In this document: positions 7,101 through 15,441 of the stretch, one piece after another
Position numbering within the stretch: the stretch's first letter is position 1
Layout of the letters: each line of letters opens with the position of its first letter
IMG/VR virus record: IMGVR_UViG_3300028840_005153
Location: 1-64,000 of that record
Length of the DNA: 64,000 nt
Origin: a virus
Strand: one strand, 5' to 3'
Notes under the pieces: generated by a model
Database searches by the model: none
Seen by the model: only the letters and a program-made list of their open reading frames with translations
What the model was told of the DNA's origin: nothing
Program-made: the position numbers and the translations under genes

Positions 7101-8488
7101 TAATTAAAATAGAAGATCCTATATGGAGTAAAGCAGATAAGGAAGCGATTCCCCTCATAGCTCCATGCCTCCAATATAAAGATATCCATTGGAGGAGATT
7201 CAAAAAAAGGAGAGTAGCTAAAACAGTTATCAGATACAGGATAGATCGTAGAAGTGGATTATTCCTTACAGGATTAATCCCAAGGGTAAAACAATATCTT
7301 CGCAGGAAAGGTATTAAAATAAAGGTTATAGGAAGAGCCGAAAAGCTTCAGGTAAGTAGTAATTGGCAAATTAAAGGCATTACCTATAGAACCGACCAGG
7401 AGAGAATTTTAAAGGCGATAGCCCGTAAGCAGAGGGGATTTATAAAATCCCCTACCGGAAGTGGAAAGACAGTAATTGCGATGGGCGTGAGTGCTATGTT
7501 TAAAAATACTCGAAGACTTTTCCTATGTCATACGAAAGATTTAATGCGTCAAACGTATGAAGAGTTTTTGGAAAAAGGTTTTGATAAAGGGCAAATTTTA
7601 ATTCATGGAGGCGGCAGTAAAACAACCTTTGAAAAGGTGAAGCAAATAGCAAAGAAGAAAAATGGAGTTATCCTAATCGCCTTAATTCAAAGTTATGTAA
7701 AATTTAATCCAGAAGATTATATTGATTTTTGGGATGTTGTATTAATAGATGAATGTCACCATTGCGTTGAAATAAAGTCTTCTTATAGTACGGTCATGCA
7801 TTATATGCTGACTCCGGTCAGGCTTGGTTTTACTGCTACTCCTCCGCCTGAAATTGAAAAGAGAATGTTGATGGAAGGTTTACTTGGACAGCAAATTGGT
7901 GAATTGACAGTTAGGGAAGGTATTGACCTTGGAATACTTGCAAAGCCGAAATTAAAATTAATTTCAGTTCCCCACAATTCAAAGATCGCACAAATTCATA
8001 AAACTTATCGTTCATTATATCAAGCGGCAGTTGTAGAATCCAGAAGTCGTAATGGTTTAATAGCAGAGCAAATATCCAATTTTATTTCAAATGGCGATAG
8101 TGTCCTTGTTATGATAAGAGAAATCGATCATGGGAAAGAAATTAAAAAGATTTTGGATATGCTTCATATTAAATGCCGTTTTGTGCATGGTAGTTCAGAA
8201 AGGGAAGAGAGAATAAAAGTCGCAAAAAGACTTGAGAAGAAAAAAATCCTTTGTGTTATCTGTTCTACTATTTGGAAAGAAGGAATCAATATCAAAACAC
8301 TAAATGCTATCATTAATGCTGGAGGTGGCAAAGATGAAAAAGGAGTTATTCAAGTAATGGGGCGAGGTTTAAGGATAGCAGAAGGGAAAGAGAATGTGAC
8401 AGTCATAGATTTTCTTGACCCCTATAAATTCCTTGCTGAGCATACCGTCGCTCGAATAAACACATATGTTAGGGAAAACTTGCTATAA
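7097..8488 (+). CDS. SF2 DNA/RNA helicase (UvsW-like)
   Basis: I take ATG 7097 because it overlaps the preceding TGA as ATGA; an in-frame ATG at 7082 is possible. Motif I is SPTGSGKT (about residues 116-123), motif II LIDECHH (about 215-221), motif III LGFTATPP, motif VI QVMGRGLR. This is the SF2 type II-restriction/UvsW-like helicase layout with two RecA folds and an N-terminal extension of about 90 residues. A role in fork rescue or origin transcript removal is inferred from T4 UvsW. The stop overlaps the promoter at 8484. Confidence 0.9.
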   Translation: MIIKIEDPIWSKADKEAIPLIAPCLQYKDIHWRRFKKRRVAKTVIRYRIDRRSGLFLTGLIPRVKQYLRRKGIKIKVIGRAEKLQVSSNWQIKGITYRTDQERILKAIARKQRGFIKSPTGSGKTVIAMGVSAMFKNTRRLFLCHTKDLMRQTYEEFLEKGFDKGQILIHGGGSKTTFEKVKQIAKKKNGVILIALIQSYVKFNPEDYIDFWDVVLIDECHHCVEIKSSYSTVMHYMLTPVRLGFTATPPPEIEKRMLMEGLLGQQIGELTVREGIDLGILAKPKLKLISVPHNSKIAQIHKTYRSLYQAAVVESRSRNGLIAEQISNFISNGDSVLVMIREIDHGKEIKKILDMLHIKCRFVHGSSEREERIKVAKRLEKKKILCVICSTIWKEGINIKTLNAIINAGGGKDEKGVIQVMGRGLRIAEGKENVTVIDFLDPYKFLAEHTVARINTYVRENLL

Positions 8489-8489
8489 T
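8481..8489 (+). promoter_or_regulatory. Extended -10 promoter
   Basis: TGCTATAAT at 8481-8489 inside the context AAACTTGCTATAATA. Nearly the same string recurs at 25561 and 30977 in intergenic positions. No good -35 box. It would drive the small membrane-protein gene and the genes after it. Confidence 0.55.
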
Positions 8490-8523
8490 AGTCAATAACC
8501 ATATACAGCAAAGGAGAAAAAAG

Positions 8524-8673
8524 ATGAAAAGGGAAAATTTTTTGTGGGCTTCAATTCTTATGATCTTCATTTGTGTTTTGCTTATCTTGTCTATCCTTAC
8601 GACTTATCATGTTATTGACAGCCAAAAAAAATATCAATACGAAAGAAATATCAAATATGGATTAATTAATTAA
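8524..8673 (+). CDS. Small single-span membrane protein (49 aa)
   Basis: AAAGGAG precedes the ATG by 8 nt. Residues 7-27 are a continuous hydrophobic stretch (LWASILMIFICVLLILSILT) suited to one membrane helix, followed by a charged tail QKKYQYERN. It is the first gene after the promoter at 8481. It could be a holin-like, anti-holin or exclusion protein; nothing in the sequence decides this. Confidence 0.6.
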   Translation: MKRENFLWASILMIFICVLLILSILTTYHVIDSQKKYQYERNIKYGLIN

Positions 8674-8712
8674 AGCAGTATCCCCCACGAAGTAAAAAAG
8701 AAAGGAGAAATC

Positions 8713-8958
8713 ATGAAAGTAAAACAGGGTAAAATCCACATCCCGAGACCAGGAACAGAATACAAGGCACAACCTGAAACGTATTGCGGATTAATTATTG
8801 AACCGCAAGATGAGCTTGGAAGACTTGGTGAAAATAGAATGACCGTTTATTATGGGCGAAGTAAAAGAGAAGTTCCAAGTGATTTGATATGCTTGGCTTG
8901 TCTTCGAATTGCCAAACCTTGCCTTTATGAAATTGTAAGGGATGGCGATTATGAATAA
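8713..8958 (+). CDS. Small hypothetical protein with CxxC (81 aa)
   Basis: A GAAAGGAG site precedes the ATG. The protein has a single early cysteine (TYCGLI) and LICLACLRIAKPC near the C-terminus, which could bind one metal ion. Family unknown. The end overlaps the next gene by 8 nt if that gene starts at 8951. Confidence 0.6.
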   Translation: MKVKQGKIHIPRPGTEYKAQPETYCGLIIEPQDELGRLGENRMTVYYGRSKREVPSDLICLACLRIAKPCLYEIVRDGDYE

Positions 8959-9316
8959 AAAAATCGGCATAGTTGGCACCCGAAGAAGAAATACTTACAA
9001 TGATTATTTAAAAGTCTTTGAAGCTTTTGAAAAGATTTTTAAAGAGGGTGATATTATTGTTTCAGGTGGTTGTCGAAAGGGTGGTGATAACTTTGCAGAA
9101 AAAATAGCCCATGATAATGGACTTACTATCATTATTCATTATCCAAACTGGAGAAGATATAGGGCACGAGCAGGAATGGTAAGGAATACTTTGATAGCTC
9201 GCGATAGCGATTTTTTAATTGCTTGTGTAGCAAAAGACCGCAAAGGTGGAACGGAAGATACAATCAAAAAATTCAAAGACAAAAAATTACTTCGCAGAAG
9301 ATTGATTATTGTATGA
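8951..9316 (+). CDS. SLOG/DUF2493-family protein
   Basis: Start 8951 is preferred to ATG 8942 because TAAGGG lies 9 nt upstream. The fold signature is GIVGTRRR, IIVSGGCRKGGDNFAEKIA, a PNWRRYRARAGMVRN segment, then SDFLIACV and KGGTEDTIKKF. This is the Rossmann-like SLOG nucleotide-binding family (DUF2493). The ligand is unknown. A second, divergent SLOG gene lies at 40150. The C-terminus KKLLRRRLIIV contains a variant of the basic tag. Confidence 0.78.
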   Translation: MNKKIGIVGTRRRNTYNDYLKVFEAFEKIFKEGDIIVSGGCRKGGDNFAEKIAHDNGLTIIIHYPNWRRYRARAGMVRNTLIARDSDFLIACVAKDRKGGTEDTIKKFKDKKLLRRRLIIV

Positions 9317-9324
9317 GGGGGAAG

Positions 9325-9651
9325 ATGAGAAAAATCCGTAGAAGAAAAGTGAAACCTTCAGGTAAAAGATTTATCAGAAGGCGTGAATCGTGGTGTAGGT
9401 TTGAAAAGGAAAGGCCCGATGCAATAGCTTGCGAATACCGTTGCGCCAATGGGAAATTGCCATGTTGCACAACTTGTCGAAAGAGGACAGTTCGTTTAAT
9501 GTGGGGCCATCCAAAACCATTTAAATGGGGCGAAGCATTTGAATACTATACTGGCGAAGGAAGTTTTTGTTATAAAAAAAGATTTATTCAATGGCGGAAA
9601 AAGCAAATAAAAAGAAGAAAACCCATAAGAGTCATAAGGAGAAGAAGTTAA
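9325..9651 (+). CDS. Tagged zinc-ribbon-like protein
   Basis: The ATG at 9325 is chosen for the GAGGGGGAAG site. The 108-residue product starts MRKIRRRK, has KRFIRRRES at about 15-23 and ends KRRKPIRVIRRRS, so it carries the basic tag at both ends. Between are cysteines (CRFEK, CEYRCANGKLPCCTTCRK) fit for a metal site. The terminal tag overlaps the AAGGAGAAGA site of the primase gene. Function unknown. Confidence 0.65.
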   Translation: MRKIRRRKVKPSGKRFIRRRESWCRFEKERPDAIACEYRCANGKLPCCTTCRKRTVRLMWGHPKPFKWGEAFEYYTGEGSFCYKKRFIQWRKKQIKRRKPIRVIRRRS

Positions 9652-9652
9652 A

Positions 9653-10588
9653 ATGTCTTTCCGTGAATTGATAGAATCTTTTGATGTAAAGTCTTTCCTT
9701 GATGAACGTGGGATAGACTTTACAGAATATGGAAAAAATGTAACTCGAGGTTGGATAAATATTAGGTGCATCTTTTGCTCTGACCATTCAAATCATCTTG
9801 GAATAAATTTAAAGACGAAGCAAATTCATTGTTGGAAATGTGGAAGTCATAAATTAATTAATCTCATTCAGGAATTAGATGATTGCAGTTATGGCGCGGC
9901 AAAAGATACACTTTCAAAGTTTGGGGGGATCCTTGTCTCTGACGTCGAAGACAATTCTCCTCGGTCTGAGACGGCACCACCACTGAGGCGTAGGATCCTC
10001 CCTCCAGAATGTTCAAGAGAATTTCCACGGATGCATTTAAAATATCTTCGCAGTCGTGGCTTTAATCCTCGTAGAATTATTAGTCGTTTCAATTTACGGG
10101 CGACTCATAATATTGGAAAATATAAATTTAGAATAATCGCTCCGTTTTATTATCGTGATAAAATTGTTTCCTTTACCGGCCTGGATGTAACTCGTAAACA
10201 GGAAGTTCCTTATAAAAATTCTCCAATTGCAAATTCTATTATTGATCCAAAAAAGATCATCTATAATCTGCAAAATATTGGATATGGTGGTTCATTAGGT
10301 GTCGTTGAAGGTATCACCGATGCTTGGAGGATCGAAGAAAATGTAACAGCAACGATGGGAATAAAATGGACAAAGGAACAATTTTATCTCTTGACAAGAC
10401 TTAATAAAAAAAGACTTTTCATTATCTTTGATGGAGAGCCGCAAGCACTTACGGAAGCAAAAAAATTAGCTCGCGATGCGAGCGGTTTTATATCTAAAGT
10501 AGAAGTAATTGAACTACCCTATGGTAAGGACCCATGTGATCTACCGGAGAAGGATATAAGCAAAATCAGACGATGGCTTAGAGAGTAA
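9653..10588 (+). CDS. DNA primase (CHC2 zinc finger and Toprim)
   Basis: The 311-residue protein has an N-terminal CHC2-type zinc finger (CIFCSDH about 40-46, then HCWKCG about 61-66). A Toprim domain (about 210-290) shows VVEGITDAWRI with the catalytic Glu and LFIIFDGEPQA with the acidic Asp, followed by LPYGKDPCDLP. It is shorter than bacterial DnaG because the helicase-binding domain is absent. It synthesises primers for the DnaB-like helicase/DnaE replisome encoded downstream. Confidence 0.88.
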   Translation: MSFRELIESFDVKSFLDERGIDFTEYGKNVTRGWINIRCIFCSDHSNHLGINLKTKQIHCWKCGSHKLINLIQELDDCSYGAAKDTLSKFGGILVSDVEDNSPRSETAPPLRRRILPPECSREFPRMHLKYLRSRGFNPRRIISRFNLRATHNIGKYKFRIIAPFYYRDKIVSFTGLDVTRKQEVPYKNSPIANSIIDPKKIIYNLQNIGYGGSLGVVEGITDAWRIEENVTATMGIKWTKEQFYLLTRLNKKRLFIIFDGEPQALTEAKKLARDASGFISKVEVIELPYGKDPCDLPEKDISKIRRWLRE

Positions 10589-10595
10589 ATACCGC

Positions 10596-10624
10596 TTTAC
10601 AAATAAAGTGGCATGGTGTATAAT
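10596..10624 (+). promoter_or_regulatory. Sigma70-type promoter for ncRNA/initiator region
   Basis: TTTACA (10596-10601), 17-bp spacer, TATAAT (10619-10624). This is the best complete -35/-10 promoter in the window. Transcription would start near 10631 and run into the structured RNA. Confidence 0.75.
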
Positions 10625-10630
10625 ACTTTT

Positions 10631-10844
10631 TAGGTTTGCTTAAAGAAGTAAAAGAAAAAAGAAGTAAAAATTACTTCAGAAGTAAATGGCATCCCCCAAA
10701 AAATAAAAATAAAAGAATAGTCTTTCAGCCTGATTAATTCAGGTGGGAAGTGGAACCCTGTCATCTGTGGGGGATGCCTTTGGCCGTTACTCCTTTCGCG
10801 GCCCTTTAGTTCCACTTCCCATCTAAGTTAATCAGGTTTTTTTT
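10631..10844 (+). ncRNA. Structured, pseudoknotted RNA with intrinsic terminator
   Basis: It lies in the 268-nt gap between the primase and initiator genes, directly after a strong promoter, and ends in T8. Helix A pairs 10688-10697 with 10769-10778 (10 bp). Helix B pairs 10729-10737 with 10828-10836 (9 bp). Helix C pairs 10745-10756 with 10809-10820 (12 bp). Helix D pairs 10782-10786 with 10799-10803. Helix A crosses B and C, so the fold is a pseudoknot. Either a roughly 210-nt small RNA or a leader attenuator for the 10857 gene. Confidence 0.75.
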
Positions 10845-10856
10845 GAGGGGCTGAAA

Positions 10857-12152
10857 ATGATATTCTTTATTGAACCTAATTTTGAAAAGAAAACTTTTGC
10901 GGAAGATATTAATTTGTCTATCAAATCAAAGTATATAATGTTTTCCTTATTGCATCATAAATTCAGTAATGGTTATAAACTTTATGATGTAGCAGAAAAA
11001 CTTGGAATGAGTAGAAGTCTTCTGAGAAAAGGACTTAATGAATTAGAAGGAAATGAATATCTTTTTAAAATTGAAATTAAAACTAATGCCGAAGTAAATC
11101 CTCCAAGGCTTTATTTAGTTTCAGTCAATAAGGGTAAATTAACTTCAGGCGATATGGCTTCCTTAATTCCAAAAGAAGAAGAATTTTCAAAGCATGGAAT
11201 TAATCGTGTCGCTTTTTATGTAAGGAAGAAAGTCTTTCGAATTTGGTTTGACTTTCGTTCTCGCGCGCGCTCGCGCGACAAATTATATAATAATATATTA
11301 TTCTTTTTCTCTCACTCGTTCAATAATAACCTTCGGTTATTATCTCACTCGTTCAAGAAAAAAGGGAAAACCGCTGCGCGAATTTCCGAGTCTCCTTCTT
11401 TGAATTTTGCTAAGGTTAGAAAATCTGCGAAAGTTAAAGTGGTTTGGGATTGCTGGATAGAATTTGCTTCGAAGAAAAATTCACCATTACCTAATCATAG
11501 GGTCGGCACCAAAAAAGAAAAGCAAATAGTTTCAGCCGTAAGAAATGCCTTAGGAAATTATAGCGAATTAGAAATTTGTGAAGCAATCGAAGTATTTTAT
11601 ATTTTCCTAAATGAGAAATGTCCTCCCACCTATAAAAAACTTCCTGGCTTTAAAAAGGTTCCCTTAAATGAATTTATAAGATTCTCTCCTTATTACCTTG
11701 AACGTATCAGTTCAAATAAAATATCTTCGAAGATAATAAATCATCAATCGTGGTTACGCCTTTGTATGGGTGGATTGGATATTGTCGAAGATAAATTTAT
11801 AGCGAAGAGGAAAGCTGATGGTATCGACCCGAAGATAATAAAGCAATTTGAAAAATCATGGGTTAAATTTTCTGGAAACACTTGCACTCAAAGGGATAAA
11901 AATAATTTTACAACTGCGGCCGAATTGTTGCTACAATATGTTAAGCAAAACAAACGCCATTTAAACCACAAGGAAGAGGATAGATTTTGGATTTATGATT
12001 TTGTTCGAGGTATAGTTTTCGGTTGCCTTAACAAAATGCGTGAAGAGAAAATTGGAAGAAAAAAAATTCATTCAGGTTTTTTAACGCAGGATTTCTTTTT
12101 CAACGACGAATTAACTGAATACATTAAATTCATTGGGGCCTGGAAGAGATGA
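10857..12152 (+). CDS. Winged-helix replication initiator/helicase-loader-like protein
   Basis: The 431-residue protein has an N-terminal winged-helix region (YKLYDVAEKLGMSRSLLRKG about 41-60) and a C-terminal helical region of about 250 residues. They are joined by a low-complexity linker at about 130-170 (RSRARSRD, then SHSF repeated). The gene sits between primase and DnaB, where phage initiators or loaders are placed. The DNA coding the linker contains inverted and direct repeats (11261-11356) resembling an origin. Exact function is inferred from domain layout and position. TTTTGAGGGG precedes the ATG. Confidence 0.65.
   Translation: MIFFIEPNFEKKTFAEDINLSIKSKYIMFSLLHHKFSNGYKLYDVAEKLGMSRSLLRKGLNELEGNEYLFKIEIKTNAEVNPPRLYLVSVNKGKLTSGDMASLIPKEEEFSKHGINRVAFYVRKKVFRIWFDFRSRARSRDKLYNNILFFFSHSFNNNLRLLSHSFKKKGKTAARISESPSLNFAKVRKSAKVKVVWDCWIEFASKKNSPLPNHRVGTKKEKQIVSAVRNALGNYSELEICEAIEVFYIFLNEKCPPTYKKLPGFKKVPLNEFIRFSPYYLERISSNKISSKIINHQSWLRLCMGGLDIVEDKFIAKRKADGIDPKIIKQFEKSWVKFSGNTCTQRDKNNFTTAAELLLQYVKQNKRHLNHKEEDRFWIYDFVRGIVFGCLNKMREEKIGRKKIHSGFLTQDFFFNDELTEYIKFIGAWKR
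11261..11356 (+). repeat. Origin-like repeat cluster inside the initiator gene
   Basis: In order: a GC-alternating palindrome TCGCGCG...CGCGCGA (11261-11278), an AT-only stretch (11281-11302), then direct repeats TCTCACTCGTTCAA at 11310-11323 and 11343-11356. These flank a 9-bp perfect hairpin (TAATAACC arm, TTC loop). The base composition is sharply different from the surrounding gene. The position, in the linker-coding part of an initiator-type gene, parallels the lambda origin inside gene O. Confidence 0.6.
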
Positions 12153-13717
12153 TTCGAAGACGCAAGGTTGATACTGATATTGAAAGAAAATTAATAATCG
12201 GATTAATTACTTCGACTGCTTTTTGTCAAGAGATAATTCCAAAGTTAAAAATTCTTGGAATGGATACTTTTCAAATTTCTTTTGCTCGTAAGGTAGCTCA
12301 ATGGGTTATTGATTACTACGAAGATATTGGTGAGGCACCTCAAAAACATATTCAAGATATTTTTAATACTGAAAAAGAAAAACTATCTGAAGAAGAAAAA
12401 GAACTCGTTTCTGATTTTTTAGATTTACTTTCTAAAGAGTATGAAAATGAAAGTCAATTTAATGTAGCTTATCTACGAAAGAAAACGCTTGAATATTTGA
12501 AAACAAGAACATTTGAAATTTTCTTTGAACGTGGATTGTCCTACGTTGAACAGGGAAAACTAAAACACGCCGAAAGACTTTATTTAGATTTCACAAAGGT
12601 TCCAGAAGAAACAATTGAAACCTTTGACCCATTTAGTGAAAAGGAAGTAAGGCTGTATGAGTTGGATGGTGAAGTCAATAGGCTTGTAGAAATGCCCGGA
12701 GATTTAGGAAAAGTAATTGGCGGACCACTTGAACGTAGTTGGCTTGTAAGTTTGGCAGGTCCAGAAAAAAGAGGAAAGAGTTTTTTCTTGGAAGAGTTTG
12801 TTTTTCAGTGTTTGTTTGATGGGCTGAAAGTATTTTGGGTTTCGCTTGAAATGAATAAGTATGTTTTAAAAGGAAGAATTTATACTCGAATTACTGCTGC
12901 CATTAAGGAACCTGGAAATATAATAATTCCAATTCCAGATTGTAAGAATAATCAGCAGGGAATATGTAATAAAAAGAAAAGAATTAATAACATTAAACTC
13001 GTAGATGAATTTGGTGCATTGCCAGAATTTGATCCGCGATCGAAGTATTCTCCTTGTACTGTTTGTCGCACTATCCCTCGCCGCAAAGGGATTCCACCAA
13101 ATAGGACATTTACTCCAGACTATTGGTTTGAAGAAATAAGAGTCGAAGAAATCACAACGAAGATAATAGAAAAAAGAACAAAGCAGTTTCGTCAAATGTT
13201 TGGTAGTAATTTGCGCTGCCGAGCATATCCAGCTTTCAGTGCTAATTTTGATGATATTCAACATGAATTGGATCTTCTGGAAATGGAAGGTTTTGTGCCT
13301 GATATTATTGCGATAGATTACTTTGATATTTTAGCAGAAGAAAAAGGAGTCAGATCAGATCGTGGCAGTATAGATAAAACTTGGAAGCGTGGAAAGAATT
13401 TGGCAGCCGAACGTGATTGCCTTGTGATAACTCCTGATCAGACAAATAAGACATCAAGAGAGCGCGAGACAATTCGTTCTACCGATACAACCGAAGACAA
13501 AAGAAAGGATGCTCATGTAGATTTGAAACTCGCTATAAATCAAACCATGCAGGAAAACGACGATGGTGTCGCCAGGATTGGAGTTCTTTTTCATAGACAT
13601 AGGAAAACTACTTCCAAACAGGCGATGGTTTTTCAATCACTGGAATTGGCTAATCCATTTATGGATTCAGTAATGTTGCTAAATCCGGGCGCTTTAAAGC
13701 GTGAAAAGATGGATTAA
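12149..13717 (+). CDS. DnaB-like replicative helicase
   Basis: The gene starts at an ATGA overlap with the initiator-like gene. It has an N-terminal DnaB-N-like helical domain, then an SF4 core with Walker A GPEKRGKS (about 204-211), Walker B IIAIDYFDIL and a C-terminal VLFHRHRKTT segment like DnaB motif H4. Residues about 260-310 are an insertion holding four cysteines (DCKNNQQGIC and SPCTVCR), a probable zinc site not usual in DnaB. The N-terminus is the basic tag MIRRRK. It unwinds DNA at the fork with the primase at 9653. Confidence 0.88.
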   Translation: MIRRRKVDTDIERKLIIGLITSTAFCQEIIPKLKILGMDTFQISFARKVAQWVIDYYEDIGEAPQKHIQDIFNTEKEKLSEEEKELVSDFLDLLSKEYENESQFNVAYLRKKTLEYLKTRTFEIFFERGLSYVEQGKLKHAERLYLDFTKVPEETIETFDPFSEKEVRLYELDGEVNRLVEMPGDLGKVIGGPLERSWLVSLAGPEKRGKSFFLEEFVFQCLFDGLKVFWVSLEMNKYVLKGRIYTRITAAIKEPGNIIIPIPDCKNNQQGICNKKKRINNIKLVDEFGALPEFDPRSKYSPCTVCRTIPRRKGIPPNRTFTPDYWFEEIRVEEITTKIIEKRTKQFRQMFGSNLRCRAYPAFSANFDDIQHELDLLEMEGFVPDIIAIDYFDILAEEKGVRSDRGSIDKTWKRGKNLAAERDCLVITPDQTNKTSRERETIRSTDTTEDKRKDAHVDLKLAINQTMQENDDGVARIGVLFHRHRKTTSKQAMVFQSLELANPFMDSVMLLNPGALKREKMD

Positions 13718-13745
13718 AAAAAATCACATTTGCTTTTAAAAAATT

Positions 13746-13753
13746 GGTATAAT
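13746..13753 (+). promoter_or_regulatory. Extended -10 promoter
   Basis: The context ATTGGTATAATTA places TG and a one-base spacer before TATAAT (13748-13753), with no clear -35 box. It lies in the gap between the helicase and the histone-like gene; the SD AAAAGGAGG follows at 13790. Confidence 0.55.
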
Positions 13754-13805
13754 TAGTTAGTTTAAGGCCACTCATTATTAACTAAATCCAAAAGGAGGAA
13801 TCAAA

Positions 13806-14558
13806 ATGGCCGATCTTAAAACTTTGAAGAAAATGGTTAAGGCGCTCAACAAACTGGATCTTCTCGAAGACGAAATTGAAATTCGTAAAGTCGAAGAAGA
13901 TGAACTTCGAGAATCTTTCATTCAGGCCATCGAAGAAATTGATGACAATGGTCAGACTAAAGAAGTAGATGATGAAATTCTCGATTTTTACGAAGACCTC
14001 CTCGATGAAGAAGAATCCGGCAAGAAGGAAGAGGAAGAGCCTAAAAAGGGCAAGAAAGGAAAGAAGGGAAAGAAAGCCAAAAAAGGAAAGAAAGGAAAGA
14101 AGGAAAAGAAGGAACCTGATTTTGACGAAGACGCTTTACGCGAAGAGCTCGAAGATATGGATATGGATGAGCTTGAAGAATATATCGAAGACAATGACAT
14201 CAAAGTTAAGGTAAAGAAAAAAGATGAAGAGGATGATGTCATTGAAAAAATTATCGAGGCTTGCCGTCCTGCTGAAGAAGAGGAAGAAGAGGAAGAAGAG
14301 GAAAAGCCTAAAACCAAAAAGGGAAAGAAAGCCAAAAAGGAAAAGAAAGCCAAAAAAGGCAAAAAGGGCAAGAAAGGAAAGAAGAAAAAGAAATCGGCAA
14401 GTATTGATGAAGCTATTGAAAGCCTTGTCGAAGATGGGATCGCTATTAGCGAATTGGTTTCCGGTGTTGCCGAAGAACTCAATATTGATGAGAAAAAAGC
14501 ACAACGGCAAGTGTTGAAAGCAATTGTTGAAATGGATGTTACTGTAACAGTTGATTAA
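13806..14558 (+). CDS. Charge-block histone-H1-like protein
   Basis: The 250-residue protein alternates acidic helices (EDEIEIRKVEEDEL, a run of ten E) with lysine-glycine tails of KKGKKGKKAKKGKK type. It ends in a small helical domain with AVEELNIDEKKAQRQV-like heptads. The lysine blocks resemble bacterial histone-H1-like tails. It lies alone between its own promoter (13748) and terminator (14608), suggesting high, separate expression. It probably binds or condenses DNA, or scaffolds charged partners. Confidence 0.6.
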   Translation: MADLKTLKKMVKALNKLDLLEDEIEIRKVEEDELRESFIQAIEEIDDNGQTKEVDDEILDFYEDLLDEEESGKKEEEEPKKGKKGKKGKKAKKGKKGKKEKKEPDFDEDALREELEDMDMDELEEYIEDNDIKVKVKKKDEEDDVIEKIIEACRPAEEEEEEEEEEKPKTKKGKKAKKEKKAKKGKKGKKGKKKKKSASIDEAIESLVEDGIAISELVSGVAEELNIDEKKAQRQVLKAIVEMDVTVTVD

Positions 14559-14607
14559 ATTGTAAAACTTCGGCCGAAAGTAATATATGAATTATTAATT
14601 CAACAAG

Positions 14608-14638
14608 AGGGAGTGGTTTCGGCCACTCCCTTTTTTTT
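14608..14638 (+). terminator. Intrinsic terminator
   Basis: GGGAGTGG (14609-14616) pairs with CCACTCCC (14623-14630), loop TTTCGG, followed by eight T. It closes the histone-like gene and separates it from the clamp operon. Confidence 0.88.
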
Positions 14639-14658
14639 GAATTGAGGGGAGAATAATA

Positions 14659-15441
14659 ATGGCTAAAAAAGAAAAAGGTTTTTCGGTAGAAACTGAGTCT
14701 TTGAAAGATTTTCTTAGGAGAGTTTTCCTTAATGGTGCGGTTGATTCTTGCGTTTTAGAAATTGATGATGAAGGGTTTGCCGAAGTTTATGCAGTAGATG
14801 TTTCAAATGTTCTTTTCCTCTATGTTAGCGAAGACCTTGGTATCGAAGATGAAATGGAAATTGGCCTTGGCAATCTTGATCTTTTGAATAAATTTGTTTC
14901 TACAATAAAGGAAGATAAAGTTTCAGTTAGTATAGATAAGAATCGCCTTGTAATTGCGAGAGATAAATTTGGCCGTTTGGATTATCTTCTTACTTCTGCT
15001 GAGCTTGTGCCTACAGCATTGGAAGAGAAAGAAGACACGATAGAAAAGTTAATGGACGCTTGTACTATTGAGGTTATATTGAATGCTGATTTTGCTGCTA
15101 CACTCGCCAGTTATTACAGCATGGTGAAAGCGAAAGAAATAACTTTAAAATATATTGATGGGAATTTTTATGTTGTTGGAGGAACAGATACGGGTCACAA
15201 ATATGAAATACCAATTGATGGAGAAGTAAATGCCGTTGAGGGTGAAAACGAAGAGGATGATTTTACTGTTAGTGTTTATGGTGATTTCTTCCTGTCTATT
15301 CTTGGAGTTCTTGATTTTGATGAAGAGCCGAAACTTATGCTTGCACCAAATTCCCCGGCAGTAATTGTGCAAGGAGAAGATAATGAAAATGTATGGGGGA
15401 TAGCGCCAATTTCTATTGAAGGGGGAGGCGATGAAGATTAG
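14659..15441 (+). CDS. Sliding clamp (T4 gp45-like)
   Basis: The 260-residue acidic protein consists of two copies of a beta-rich pattern and ends NVWGIAPI followed by an acidic tail. The length and the position immediately before two clamp-loader genes match phage gp45-type clamps (T4 about 228 aa). Sequence similarity is weak by eye, as usual for this family. It would tether the DnaE polymerase to DNA. GAGGGGAG precedes the ATG. The end overlaps the loader gene by about 11 nt. Confidence 0.72.
   Translation: MAKKEKGFSVETESLKDFLRRVFLNGAVDSCVLEIDDEGFAEVYAVDVSNVLFLYVSEDLGIEDEMEIGLGNLDLLNKFVSTIKEDKVSVSIDKNRLVIARDKFGRLDYLLTSAELVPTALEEKEDTIEKLMDACTIEVILNADFAATLASYYSMVKAKEITLKYIDGNFYVVGGTDTGHKYEIPIDGEVNAVEGENEEDDFTVSVYGDFFLSILGVLDFDEEPKLMLAPNSPAVIVQGEDNENVWGIAPISIEGGGDED

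Noticed and set aside
13988-14510. Serine- and phenylalanine-rich minus-strand ORFs
   Set aside because: They are the complement of lysine/glutamate codon runs in the histone-like gene, not genes.
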